NCBI GenBank assembly: GCA_902496185.1
Contig: CABUZX010000017.1
Span: 1 to 28,112, forward strand
Direction of reading: 5' to 3'
DNA from: an uncultured Subdoligranulum sp.
GTDB taxonomy: Bacteria > Bacillota > Clostridia > Christensenellales > CAG-314
Length of the DNA: 28,112 bases
Part shown: positions 13,755 through 21,837 of the stretch, piece after piece
How positions within the stretch are numbered: position 1 is the stretch's first letter
How the letters are laid out: each line of letters starts with the position of its first letter
The notes under the pieces: model-generated
Databases searched by the model: none
The model's input: the letters and a program-made list of their open reading frames with translations, nothing else
Told to the model about the DNA's origin: nothing
Program-made: the position numbers and the translations under genes

Positions 13755-14869
13755 ATATTTTGCTTTTGTTTGGCGGTAAAAGTTGTGAACACGACATAAG
13801 CATATTGACGGCAAAAATAACCGAACCACCTTTAAAAAAGGTTGGTAAAGTTTTTTGCGTGTACGTAGACCCACAGAACAAATGGTGGCTGATAGAAAAA
13901 GATTTGCAACTAAATCAATATAAAACTTCTTACAAAAAGATGGGGAAAAGAGCTTTTGTTGTTTTTGGCGACAATATATTAAGAGTTTTTAAGGGCGCAA
14001 GAATAAAAGAGATTGCTAAAATTGACGTAGCAGTACCTTGTTTTCATGGAGTAAACGGTGAGGACGGTTCTATTTCAGGCGTTTTGCAACTTGCAGGAAT
14101 ACCTTATACCTGTGGCAATCCACTTGCTTGTGGCGTAAGTATGGACAAAGTCGCAAGTAAAGCGTTTTTTAAAGGTATTGGCGTAAGTGTATTGCCCTTT
14201 GTTGTTTTTAATTCCATTGACGACTATAAAGCATTAAAGGCAATTAAAAAATTAGGATATCCTCTTGTCGTAAAGCCTTCAACGTTAGGTAGTAGCATTG
14301 GAATAAAGTTGGCAAATAATCTCGACGAACTCCGTGCTGCTTTAAATATTGCGTTTTGTTTTGATACGAAAGTTATCGTTGAAAAAGCATTAACTGATTT
14401 TTACGAAGTAAATTGTTCGGCAATGCGCGTTAAAGGCATAGTCGAAACAGGAGATTTAGAACGTCCCGTTGCAAAAGATAAGATACTGACCTTTGCCGAT
14501 AAATATGCTTCTACCGGCAAAGAGTCTTCGGAAAGAATTTTTCCTTATGAATTTGAAGGAAAAAATAAAATCAAAGAAATTACAAAACGGATTTATGAAA
14601 CTTTTGGTTTTGAGGGCGTAATAAGGGTTGATTTTTTGGTTTGCAGTCAAACAAAAAAAATATTTGTCAACGAAGTAAATTCAATTCCTGGTTCTTTGGC
14701 TTTTTATCTCTGGCAAAACCGATTTACACATCAAGAATTTTTGCGTGAAATGATCGAACAGGCAATTGTTGCAAAAAAACGTACGGATACTCTTGTTTAT
14801 GCTTATCAAAGCGATATTTTACAAAATAAATCTCCTTCAAAAGGTTTAAAAATACTCACAAACAAATAA
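13751..14869 (+). CDS. ddl: D-alanine-D-alanine ligase
   Basis: Ddl joins two D-alanines with ATP for peptidoglycan. The 372-residue product has the N-terminal LLFGGKSCEHDISILTAK, the substrate motif CFHGVNGEDGSISGVLQLAGIPYT, ATP-grasp segments MDKVASKAFFKGIGV and GYPLVVKPSTLGSSIGI, and metal-binding VNEVNSIPGSLAFYLW. The usual SA after EHDISILT is shifted to TAK, but catalytic Glu and Ser of the family are in place. D-Ala-D-Lac ligases (VanA type) share most motifs; I see no resistance context. Strong site AAAGGAG, ATGA overlap with murF. Confidence 0.92.
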   Translation: MNILLLFGGKSCEHDISILTAKITEPPLKKVGKVFCVYVDPQNKWWLIEKDLQLNQYKTSYKKMGKRAFVVFGDNILRVFKGARIKEIAKIDVAVPCFHGVNGEDGSISGVLQLAGIPYTCGNPLACGVSMDKVASKAFFKGIGVSVLPFVVFNSIDDYKALKAIKKLGYPLVVKPSTLGSSIGIKLANNLDELRAALNIAFCFDTKVIVEKALTDFYEVNCSAMRVKGIVETGDLERPVAKDKILTFADKYASTGKESSERIFPYEFEGKNKIKEITKRIYETFGFEGVIRVDFLVCSQTKKIFVNEVNSIPGSLAFYLWQNRFTHQEFLREMIEQAIVAKKRTDTLVYAYQSDILQNKSPSKGLKILTNK

Positions 14870-14882
14870 AAAAAGGTTATAA

Positions 14883-14911
14883 AAAAGCGAGAAAAAAATT
14901 TCTCGCTTTTT
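14883..14911. terminator. Bidirectional terminator between ddl and the aminopeptidase gene
   Basis: AAAAGCGAGAAA and TTTCTCGCTTTT pair perfectly around an AAAA loop, with an A-tract on one side and a T-tract on the other. It lies between convergent genes and can end both transcripts. Confidence 0.9.
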
Positions 14912-14925
14912 GCTTATAAGTTAAT

Positions 14926-16158
14926 TTACTTAACCCAATCGCCGTTTTTAAAGATTGTAACTTTTGTTCCGTCTTTGCGGATACCTTCGATAAACATGTC
15001 AGGTGTACCTATCATAAAATCAACGTGTTCTACGCTGTTATTTATCCCTCTTTCAAGGAGTTGCGTTTCGTCCAAATCAAGAAAGTCTTTTACACAGGAC
15101 GGATAACCTTTACCTATTGCAAGGTGGCAACTTGCGTTTTCGTCAAACAAGGTATTAAAAAATAGTCTGTGTTGTTGAGCAATAGGGGATTGTTTGCTTA
15201 CCAAAGCAATTTCACCAAGGTAACTTGTACCTTCATCCGTTTCAATAAGTCCCTTAAGGGTTTCATAACCTTTTTTAGCGCCAAAGTTTACGATTTTTCC
15301 TTCAGAAAATTCAATAAAGAAATCATCAATAATTTCACCGTTTTCGCAAAGAGGCAAGGCATTTACTACTTTTCCGTTTACCTTTAGTTTGTGAGGTGCG
15401 GTAAATACTTCTTCCGTAGGGATATTTGCCAAAAATTCCTTACCGTCTTGAGCTTTTTCCTTAGCTGCCAACCATACGTGATTTTCCGGCAAGCCGATAG
15501 TAATATCAGTACCTTTTTCGTTTTTTAAATGGATTGCGTCAAAATCATTTTCGTTTAAAAAGTTTGCGCGCTCAAAAAGTTTGTTGCAGTGATCCTGCCA
15601 CGCTTGGGTAGGGTCGTCATGGTCAAGACGCATAATAGTTTCAATGGATTTCCAAAGATTGTCAACGGCAACTTGCTCGTCACAATCAGGAAATACTTTT
15701 TGCGCCCACTTTGCAGTAGGTACCGATACTACGCACCAACGTAAAAAATTTGACATTGTTGCATTGTGGAAGTTCTTTTGACTTTTTGCTGTGGCGGTAG
15801 ATACACGTCTAATTTTGCTTGCGTCTATTCCTGAATACAAGGCAGGATCGCTTGCCGAAACGGAAATAAGAGCAACGCCTTTTTGTATATAATACTCAAA
15901 TTTGTCTTTTTGCCATTGAGGAATATCCGTCAAAATTTCTTCTGATGCATTTTGCATGGTAAGACGCGAAATAGTATCATCCTTCCAATTAATAAACACT
16001 TGTCCTGCGCCTGCTTTATAGGCTTGCTCGGTAATAATGCGAGCAAAATAAGCACATTCTACAGGACAATTTACTACCAAAAATTGGTCTTTTTGAAGAT
16101 TGACACCAATTTTAATTGCCAAATCGGCAAAATGATGAAGTTTTTTCTCTTCTAACAT
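14926..16158 (-). CDS. M29 family metallo-aminopeptidase (AmpS/PepS-like)
   Basis: The 410-residue cytoplasmic enzyme matches the thermophilic aminopeptidase family M29, which removes N-terminal amino acids using two metal ions. Expected metal ligands appear in order: Glu in ANIPTEEVFTAPH, Glu in YLGEIALV, Glu and His in FDENASCHLAIG, His and Asp in VEHVDFMIG. Length is normal. Start ATG 16158 has a good AGGAG site. It follows glyS by 47 bases with no terminator between, so the two are probably co-transcribed. Confidence 0.93.
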   Translation of the reverse strand: MLEEKKLHHFADLAIKIGVNLQKDQFLVVNCPVECAYFARIITEQAYKAGAGQVFINWKDDTISRLTMQNASEEILTDIPQWQKDKFEYYIQKGVALISVSASDPALYSGIDASKIRRVSTATAKSQKNFHNATMSNFLRWCVVSVPTAKWAQKVFPDCDEQVAVDNLWKSIETIMRLDHDDPTQAWQDHCNKLFERANFLNENDFDAIHLKNEKGTDITIGLPENHVWLAAKEKAQDGKEFLANIPTEEVFTAPHKLKVNGKVVNALPLCENGEIIDDFFIEFSEGKIVNFGAKKGYETLKGLIETDEGTSYLGEIALVSKQSPIAQQHRLFFNTLFDENASCHLAIGKGYPSCVKDFLDLDETQLLERGINNSVEHVDFMIGTPDMFIEGIRKDGTKVTIFKNGDWVK

Positions 16159-16205
16159 ACTTTAACTCCTGAAAATAGATTTTTTTTAGATTTTATTGAT
16201 ATGGA

Positions 16206-17600
16206 TTAAAATTTAATAAATTCTCTTATATAGCCGTTGAGTTCCTTTACGTTAAGACGTATTTGTTCCATTGTATCACGGTTGCGAATTGTCACCGTGT
16301 TATCTTCCAGCGTATCAAAATCTACGGTTACGCAAAGAGGCGTACCGATTTCGTCTTGACGGCGATAGCGCTTGCCAATGCTACCTGATTCGTCATAATC
16401 CACGTCAAATTCTTTTGAAAGTTCGGTATAAATTTGAGTTGCTTTTTCGCCGAGTTTCTTTTGAAGGGGGAGAATAGCAACTTTAAACGGGGCGAGAGCG
16501 GGATGCAAACGTAATACTACGCGAGTGTCGTTGTCATCAAGTTTTTCTTCTTCGTAAGCGTTACACAAAAACGCTAACAACATTCTTTCTACCCCAAGCG
16601 AAGGTTCGATAACGTATGGCAAGTATTTTTCCTGCGTGACGGGATCGGTATATTCTAAAGACTTTCCGCACATTTTTTGGTGGCAGTCAAGGTCGTAATC
16701 CGTTCTGTCGGCAATACCCCAAAGTTCACCCCAGCCAAAGGGAAATAAAAATTCAAAGTCAGTAGTTGCTTTGGAATAAAAACAAAGTTCTTCGGGTTTG
16801 TGGTCACGCAATCTTAAATTTTGTTCCTTTATGCCAAGATCCAACAAAAATTGTTTACAGTAATTTTTCCAATAATCAAACCATTCAAGATCGGTGCCGG
16901 GTTTGCAGAAAAATTCTAATTCCATTTGTTCAAACTCTCTTACTCTAAATATAAAATTGCCCGGAGTTATTTCATTGCGGAAAGATTTGCCTATTTGACC
17001 GACTCCCATAGGTATGCGCTTGCGCGACGATCTTACTATATTAGGAAAGTTTACAAAAATACCTTGCGCAGTTTCAGGGCGGAGATAAATTGTATTAGTA
17101 CTGTCTTCTGTAACTCCTTGAAAAGTCTTAAAAAGTAGGTTAAATTGTCTAATCTGTGTAAAATCGTGGTTTCCGCAAACGGGACATACTATTTTTTGTT
17201 CTTCAATAAAATCTTCCATTTGTTTATTAGTTGCTTTTGCGCAATCAAACGGAATAGATTTTTTTGCGCAAAAATCTTCAATGAGATTGTCCGCGCGGTG
17301 ACGTGTTTTACAGCTTCTGCAGTCCATTAACGGGTCGTCGAATTTACCGCCGAGGTGTCCCGTGGCGCGCCACGTTGTAGGGTTCATTAAAATTGCGCTA
17401 TCAATACCTATATTGGTAGTAGGCTGAGTAACAAATTTTGTCCACCAAGCTTTTTTTACGTTGTTTTTAAGCAACACGCCCAAAGGTCCAAAATCCCAAG
17501 TATTAGCAAGACCTCCGTAAATTTCACTGCCTGCAAAAATAAAACCTCTGCCTTTGCAAAGATTAACTATTTTATCCATGGTAACTTTATTTTCGCTCAT
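16206..17600 (-). CDS. glyS: Glycyl-tRNA synthetase, alpha2 type
   Basis: This 464-residue class II synthetase charges tRNA-Gly. It is the single-chain dimeric form. Visible features: GFIFAGSEIYGGLANTWDFGPLG, a zinc-type pair CRSCKTRHRAD and CPVCGNHDF, motif 2 FRNEITPGNFIFRVREFEQMELEFF, motif 3 EPSLGVERMLLAFL, and an anticodon-binding domain starting ALAPFKVAILPLQ. The start has a clear AGGAGAA site. The 5' leader is about 28 bases, so there is no room for the T-box riboswitch that often controls this gene in Bacillota. Confidence 0.97.
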   Translation of the reverse strand: MSENKVTMDKIVNLCKGRGFIFAGSEIYGGLANTWDFGPLGVLLKNNVKKAWWTKFVTQPTTNIGIDSAILMNPTTWRATGHLGGKFDDPLMDCRSCKTRHRADNLIEDFCAKKSIPFDCAKATNKQMEDFIEEQKIVCPVCGNHDFTQIRQFNLLFKTFQGVTEDSTNTIYLRPETAQGIFVNFPNIVRSSRKRIPMGVGQIGKSFRNEITPGNFIFRVREFEQMELEFFCKPGTDLEWFDYWKNYCKQFLLDLGIKEQNLRLRDHKPEELCFYSKATTDFEFLFPFGWGELWGIADRTDYDLDCHQKMCGKSLEYTDPVTQEKYLPYVIEPSLGVERMLLAFLCNAYEEEKLDDNDTRVVLRLHPALAPFKVAILPLQKKLGEKATQIYTELSKEFDVDYDESGSIGKRYRRQDEIGTPLCVTVDFDTLEDNTVTIRNRDTMEQIRLNVKELNGYIREFIKF

Positions 17601-17628
17601 AAACTTCTCCTATATGCTTTATTTTATT

Positions 17629-17657
17629 ATTATATTGCATAGCGTAAAAAAAGTCAA
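17629..17657 (-). promoter_or_regulatory. Promoter of glyS
   Basis: On the minus strand, -35 TTGACT (17657-17652), 17-base spacer and -10 TATAAT (17634-17629), about 28 bases upstream of ATG 17600. Confidence 0.85.
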
Positions 17658-17689
17658 ACAAACTACTTGTCACTCAATATAAATTGTAA

Positions 17690-17712
17690 CAAAAAAGCCC
17701 CAAAAAAGGGGC
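17690..17712 (-). terminator. Intrinsic terminator of the rubrerythrin gene
   Basis: On the minus strand, GCCCC TTTTTT GGGGC is followed by TTTTTTG. It lies 15 bases beyond the rubrerythrin stop codon and upstream of the glyS promoter. Confidence 0.88.
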
Positions 17713-17726
17713 AAAGTTGTAAATTG

Positions 17727-18311
17727 TTAAAATTGTATCGGTATTTGTATATCTCCTTGTTTGCTGTTGCAAATAGGACAAACTTGCCAAGCGCTTTCTT
17801 TAGTGTCTTCGTGTCCGCAAGTATTGCAACGCCACATTATTGCGTTGGGACTTGTAAATAACGAAGATTTTTCCAGCTTTGCGTACAGTTGCTCCAAAGT
17901 CAAATAGTGTTGTCTTTCTACCTCTGCAATAAGTTCAAATTTTTTTGCAATGTCGTAAAATCCTTCGTCGCGAGCTATTTGTGCAAAATTAGGATATATT
18001 ACCGTTGCTTGCGACAACTCGTCGCCTGCCATAAGCTTTAGCATTTGTACTAGCGTACCTCCTTTAAACGGAAAACCCGCGCATATATCAACGTTTGGAA
18101 TAGCGTCGTTTCCGTCGTTGGTAATATAATCAAAAAATACTCGCGCGTGCGACATTTCGTTTGTTGCGTGTTGTTTGCAAATGTCTCCAATATTGTGATA
18201 ACCTTGTTCTTGGGCTTTTTCTTTTAAAAATTGATATTTTGCTCCGTCTTGACACTCGTTTGCAAAGGCGGTTGCAAGATTGGTGATGGTATTACTTTCT
18301 GTCAGTTTCAT
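17727..18311 (-). CDS. Rubrerythrin
   Basis: Rubrerythrin is a cytoplasmic NADH-linked peroxidase protecting anaerobes against hydrogen peroxide. The 194-residue protein has a ferritin-like diiron domain with ligands Glu19 (NECQDGA), Glu52 and His55 (NEMSHAR), a Glu in DELSQA and Glu/His in EVERQHY. A C-terminal rubredoxin domain follows with WRCNTCG and QVCPICNSK (two CxxC pairs for one iron). The first helix reads NECQDGAKYQF instead of the usual ESQARNRYTYF type, a variant form. Site GGAGGAAG before ATG 18311; its own terminator follows. Confidence 0.95.
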   Translation of the reverse strand: MKLTESNTITNLATAFANECQDGAKYQFLKEKAQEQGYHNIGDICKQHATNEMSHARVFFDYITNDGNDAIPNVDICAGFPFKGGTLVQMLKLMAGDELSQATVIYPNFAQIARDEGFYDIAKKFELIAEVERQHYLTLEQLYAKLEKSSLFTSPNAIMWRCNTCGHEDTKESAWQVCPICNSKQGDIQIPIQF

Positions 18312-18427
18312 TATTTATTCTTCCTCCGTCAAATATTTTTGTCGATTTTTTGTTTTTTATACTTTTTTAAAGTAATTTTTCTTGCTTTATAAAAATACAA
18401 ATATATACACGACAGTTGGAGGACGAA

Positions 18428-18712
18428 ATGAAAGAGTATATAATGCAAAGAGTATTGGATATGGCGGATTATATAATTAATACAGGTTGCACTTTGAGAT
18501 TTGCAGCAAAGATATTTGCAGTATCAAAAAGTACTGCGCACAAGGATATGAGTGAAAGATTATATTACGTTGACAAGCGTAAATTTGAGCAAGTAAGGCT
18601 AAAAACTAATTTAAATCTCAGTCAACGTCATTTACGTGGAGGTATAGCAACAAAAAATAAATATAAAAACATGCATCTATCTTATAGCAAAACTAAAATC
18701 CCGCCAGTTTAA
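18428..18712 (+). CDS. spoIIID: Sporulation transcription factor SpoIIID
   Basis: SpoIIID is the small DNA-binding regulator active in the mother cell during sporulation. The product (94 residues from ATG 18428) aligns throughout with the family: MKEYI at the start, a helix-turn-helix TLRFAAKIFAVSKSTAHKDMSERL (about residues 24-47) and the basic tail RHLRGGIATKNKYK. I chose ATG 18428 because a GGAGG site lies just before it; a TTG four codons earlier would absorb that site. The gene is divergent from rubrerythrin. Its presence implies an endospore-forming lineage. Confidence 0.93.
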   Translation: MKEYIMQRVLDMADYIINTGCTLRFAAKIFAVSKSTAHKDMSERLYYVDKRKFEQVRLKTNLNLSQRHLRGGIATKNKYKNMHLSYSKTKIPPV

Positions 18713-18728
18713 ATCTGAAGGGATTTTT
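18695..18728 (+). terminator. Terminator overlapping the spoIIID stop codon
   Basis: AAAATCCC (18695-18702) pairs with GGGATTTTT (18720-18728), with inner CAG/CTG pairing. The left arm encodes the final residues of SpoIIID and its TAA lies in the loop, so a terminating ribosome would sit on the structure. Confidence 0.65.
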
Positions 18729-18747
18729 ACTTAAAAAGTATTTTCAA

Positions 18748-19503
18748 TTATTCTTGTGTTTGCTCTGATTGATATTTTTCTTCTATGTTATTCCAAAGAT
18801 TGTAGCGATCGTAATTTGTTATTGCCGATCCGATTCTATCCTTTGCAAAGGGAATATCAGCGCATATATTTTTGACTAAATCTTTCATATATTGTCTTTG
18901 TGTGTGTTTGTCTGCGGGACAAGGATTTGAAACTACGGGTAAATTTTGTTGAACTGCATACGCGGAAATATCCTTTTCAGTAATATATATCATTGGTCTA
19001 ATTAAAGATATTTTGCTTCTACTCATAAAATTTTTCGGCGCAAATGTACTTAATCTACCTTCGTATATCATACTCAAAAAGAAAGTTTCTATCACGTCGT
19101 CTTTGTGATGTCCAAGCGCAAGTTTATTGCATCCATTTTGCAATAAGACGGTATTTAATGCTCCACGACGCATCTTGCTACAAAGACTGCAAGGATTTGT
19201 TTCTTTCCTTACTTCAAAAAGAATTTCAGCAATATCTGTTTTTTCCATTATATAATTAATTTCATTTTGTTTGCACCAATCACTTACTGTGGAAAAATTC
19301 ATATCTTTAAATCCCAAGTCAATTGTAATTGCCAAAAGTTCAAATTTTTGAGGTGAAAATCTTTGATATGCTTTTAATAGAGCCAACAAAGTAAGACTGT
19401 CTTTACCTCCGCTTACGCCGACTGCAATTTTGTCGCCGTCTTTAATCATGTCGAATTGACTTATTGCTTTTCTAAAAGGCGCTAAAAGTGTTTGAGTTTT
19501 CAT
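18748..19503 (-). CDS. TtcA-like tRNA thiolation enzyme
   Basis: The 251-residue product is a PP-loop ATPase of the TtcA/TilS class. It has SGGKDS (31-36), the CxxC in NPCSLCSKMRRGAL, the LGHHKDDVIETFF motif, and a third cysteine in NPCPADKHTQR. This three-cysteine pattern holds a 4Fe-4S cluster in TtcA, which makes 2-thiocytidine in tRNA. The exact target base in this organism cannot be told. Its promoter (-35 TTGGCT, -10 TAAAAT, 17-base spacer) reads leftward and is back to back with the patatin promoter; GGGGAC precedes ATG 19503 as a weak ribosome site. Confidence 0.85.
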   Translation of the reverse strand: MKTQTLLAPFRKAISQFDMIKDGDKIAVGVSGGKDSLTLLALLKAYQRFSPQKFELLAITIDLGFKDMNFSTVSDWCKQNEINYIMEKTDIAEILFEVRKETNPCSLCSKMRRGALNTVLLQNGCNKLALGHHKDDVIETFFLSMIYEGRLSTFAPKNFMSRSKISLIRPMIYITEKDISAYAVQQNLPVVSNPCPADKHTQRQYMKDLVKNICADIPFAKDRIGSAITNYDRYNLWNNIEEKYQSEQTQE

Positions 19504-19546
19504 ATTTTGTCCCCATTTAAGTTAAACGTCGAAATATATTTTAGCA

Positions 19547-19575
19547 AACAAATTTTTATTAGCCAAGTGTTTTAA
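19547..19575 (-). promoter_or_regulatory. Probable promoter of the TtcA-like gene
   Basis: On the minus strand, TTGGCT and TAAAAT with a 17-base spacer, about 40 bases before ATG 19503. It is divergent from the patatin promoter some 30 bases away, so the two may influence each other. Confidence 0.6.
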
Positions 19576-19604
19576 GTTTCTTTTCTATTTATTTTGCTTG
19601 TTTC

Positions 19605-19633
19605 TTGCCAAATTTACTTGTTTGTTATATAAT
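19605..19633 (+). promoter_or_regulatory. Promoter of the patatin-aro operon, giving a leaderless mRNA
   Basis: -35 TTGCCA (19605-19610), 17-base spacer, -10 TATAAT (19628-19633), then six bases to ATG 19640, with no Shine-Dalgarno. It is the only strong plus-strand promoter I see before the shikimate genes, which are joined to it by short gaps and overlaps. Confidence 0.8.
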
Positions 19634-19639
19634 ATACTT

Positions 19640-20494
19640 ATGGGTGTATTCTCATTTTTTAAAACCAAATCTCAAAAGCAAATAAATTTCAAGCAACAAA
19701 CTCGATTAAAACTCGGATTATCTTTATCAGGTGGCGGGGCAAAAGGTTTTGCCCATATAGGTGTTTTGCGCGCTTTTGAAGAAATAGGTTTAAATTTTGA
19801 TATTGTAACGGGTACTTCGGTGGGTAGTATTGTTGGAGCATTGTATTCAGCTGGTATAGACTCGCGACAAATGGAGGAGTTTGGCAAACGACTTAAAACG
19901 TCTGACGTTTTGGATAAAAAAATTTTAATTTCTCCTTCCAAATCAAAAAACGTTGAAAACCTTGTCAAAAATTGGATTGGTGACGTTAAATTTTGTGATT
20001 TATCAAAGCGGTTTGCTTGTATTGCAACCAATATTAAAAACGGCGCGGAAGTTATTTTGCAAAGTGGTTCGGTTGCAACTGCGGTATCGGCAAGTTGTTC
20101 TGCTCCTATATTTTTTGACGGGGTAGAACTTGACGAAATGCGATTGTATGACGGTGGACTGACAAACAACTTGCCCTCGGACGTCGCTCGTCGTATGGGC
20201 GCGGATATAGTGGTTGGAGTAACTTTGAGCAATACGGGTACAGAGGGAACTGAAAAAACAAACCTTATTAGTGTTGCAAAATCGTCTTTTGGTATTATTT
20301 TGCGTTCTACTTCAATGAAAGGCATTTTAAATAGCGACGTTTTGATTTCGCCGATTTTGACGGGTAAAAAATCTTCAAAATTGGAGGGAATAGACGTTGC
20401 AATGCAAATGATAACGGCAGGTTATGATTCTGCTAAAGAAAAAATACCGACGATATTAAAAATTATTGATGAAAATAAACGCAATAAAAAATAA
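19640..20494 (+). CDS. Patatin-like phospholipase (RssA type)
   Basis: The product (284 residues from ATG 19640) is a cytoplasmic patatin-fold acyl hydrolase. It has the oxyanion loop SGGGAKGFAHIGVLRAF, the nucleophile Ser60 in GTSVGS and the catalytic Asp171 in YDGGLTNNLP, so the Ser-Asp dyad is intact. There is no signal peptide; the longer frame from 19598 would start inside the promoter. Physiological lipid substrate is unknown. It is first in an apparent operon with the MBL protein and the aro genes. Confidence 0.9.
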   Translation: MGVFSFFKTKSQKQINFKQQTRLKLGLSLSGGGAKGFAHIGVLRAFEEIGLNFDIVTGTSVGSIVGALYSAGIDSRQMEEFGKRLKTSDVLDKKILISPSKSKNVENLVKNWIGDVKFCDLSKRFACIATNIKNGAEVILQSGSVATAVSASCSAPIFFDGVELDEMRLYDGGLTNNLPSDVARRMGADIVVGVTLSNTGTEGTEKTNLISVAKSSFGIILRSTSMKGILNSDVLISPILTGKKSSKLEGIDVAMQMITAGYDSAKEKIPTILKIIDENKRNKK

Positions 20495-20514
20495 CAGTTA
20501 TTTAAGGAGAAAAA

Positions 20515-21837
20515 ATGGCAAAAAAAGGTTCAAATACTAAAAAAACTACCAAAACAAAGAGTCAGCAAGCAAAGGACGTAGGGATATTTGCGGGCGCAGT
20601 GGCTACAGTAGGAGCAGTGGCGTCAAAGTCTGCAGGCAAAGGCAAATCTGCAAAACAAAAAAAACAAATTAGGTCATTAGCTTTTGTTTTGGTATTGGCA
20701 ATTATCGTTTGCGGTGTATTGTTTTATATGGATATTGCTCCTTTCAATTTTGAAATAAACGGGGACTTTTTCAAATATTACAGTTATACGCCGATAGTGC
20801 CAAGTAATACGCTTGGTAATAAGACTGTTAGCGATTTTAGATTGCACGTTATTGACGTAAATCAGGGTGATTGTATGCTGTTGGAATTGCCTGACGGCAA
20901 AACAATGCTCATTGACGGAGCAAAAAAGAGCAATACTATTGCTACAGGTATAGTTGATTATTTGTTGTCTGATCAAATTGGCTTAAAAGACTCCAGCGGT
21001 AAGGTTACGCTTGATTACGTAATGTTGACTCATACCGACGCGGACCATTGTGGTAGTTTGGACGACGTAATAAAAAGTAACAAAATAGACGTGCTTAACG
21101 TTTATAGACCATTGATTATGTCAAAATATGCTGATGATCCTTTAAAGTCTTACGCGGTGCAAAATAATTTGTCTTATTCTACTATAACTACGACCGTTTA
21201 TAGTAAATTTGTGCAAGCAGTAGCAGAAGAAGACGGTTGTCAGACTTTTTATAATTATGGCGACAATAAACTCGAAGGAGCGGGTTACGTTATGTATTTT
21301 TATAATCCTACTCCAGAAATGTACGTTGATATAAAAACAGCCGCCGACAAAAACAACGTTTCACCTGTTATTATTATAGACGTATGCGGTAGAAAAATTG
21401 CATTGACTGGTGATGCGGATAAAGAGCAGGAGCTTAACTTTATTTCTCAAGTTTCGGATGCAAAATATGGACTTGACGAGAGTTTTGTTGACGTTGATAT
21501 TTTAAAAGTTGCTCATCACGGCGGTAGGGAATCTTCAACGGAAGAATTTTTAAAGGTTGTTAAGCCTGAATACGCTTTGATTAGTGTTGGCGACGGAAAC
21601 AGTTATGGTCATCCTACTACGGAAGTGTTGTCAAGATTACAAAACGTGGGTTGCGCCAACGTATATCGTACGGACAAACACGGCAGTATAGTAGTTACCG
21701 TTTCTTCTGCCGAGGGAGTTATAAACGTAGATACGACAAAAAAATCCAATACATACGCAACAAGATTTAACGATTATTTAAGGGCTAATTTTGATAGATT
21801 AACACTTCTTGCAAGGGTTAAATATATTTTGTTCTGA
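20515..21837 (+). CDS. Membrane-anchored ComEC-type metallo-beta-lactamase-fold protein
   Basis: The 440-residue product has a Lys/Ala/Ser-rich cytoplasmic tail (1-55), one membrane helix (about 58-80) and an exported metallo-beta-lactamase domain. Metal motifs are THTDADHCGS (HxDxDH), LTGDAD and VAHHGG, with NSYGHPTTEVL near the end. These match the C-terminal domain of the competence protein ComEC/Rec2 and the stand-alone proteins related to it, where the enzyme is a proposed nuclease or phosphodiesterase. The ComEC channel domain is absent. Site AAGGAG; its stop overlaps the AroC-AroB start by one base (TGATG). Confidence 0.85.
   Translation: MAKKGSNTKKTTKTKSQQAKDVGIFAGAVATVGAVASKSAGKGKSAKQKKQIRSLAFVLVLAIIVCGVLFYMDIAPFNFEINGDFFKYYSYTPIVPSNTLGNKTVSDFRLHVIDVNQGDCMLLELPDGKTMLIDGAKKSNTIATGIVDYLLSDQIGLKDSSGKVTLDYVMLTHTDADHCGSLDDVIKSNKIDVLNVYRPLIMSKYADDPLKSYAVQNNLSYSTITTTVYSKFVQAVAEEDGCQTFYNYGDNKLEGAGYVMYFYNPTPEMYVDIKTAADKNNVSPVIIIDVCGRKIALTGDADKEQELNFISQVSDAKYGLDESFVDVDILKVAHHGGRESSTEEFLKVVKPEYALISVGDGNSYGHPTTEVLSRLQNVGCANVYRTDKHGSIVVTVSSAEGVINVDTTKKSNTYATRFNDYLRANFDRLTLLARVKYILF

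Noticed and set aside
17601..17690. T-box riboswitch upstream of glyS
   Set aside because: The promoter lies only about 28 bases before the start codon, leaving no room for a T-box, and no T-box core sequence is seen.
19672..20325. 217-codon minus-strand frame opposite the patatin gene
   Set aside because: It is the antisense shadow of a gene with intact catalytic motifs and has low-complexity Ser/Pro-rich translation with no ribosome site.
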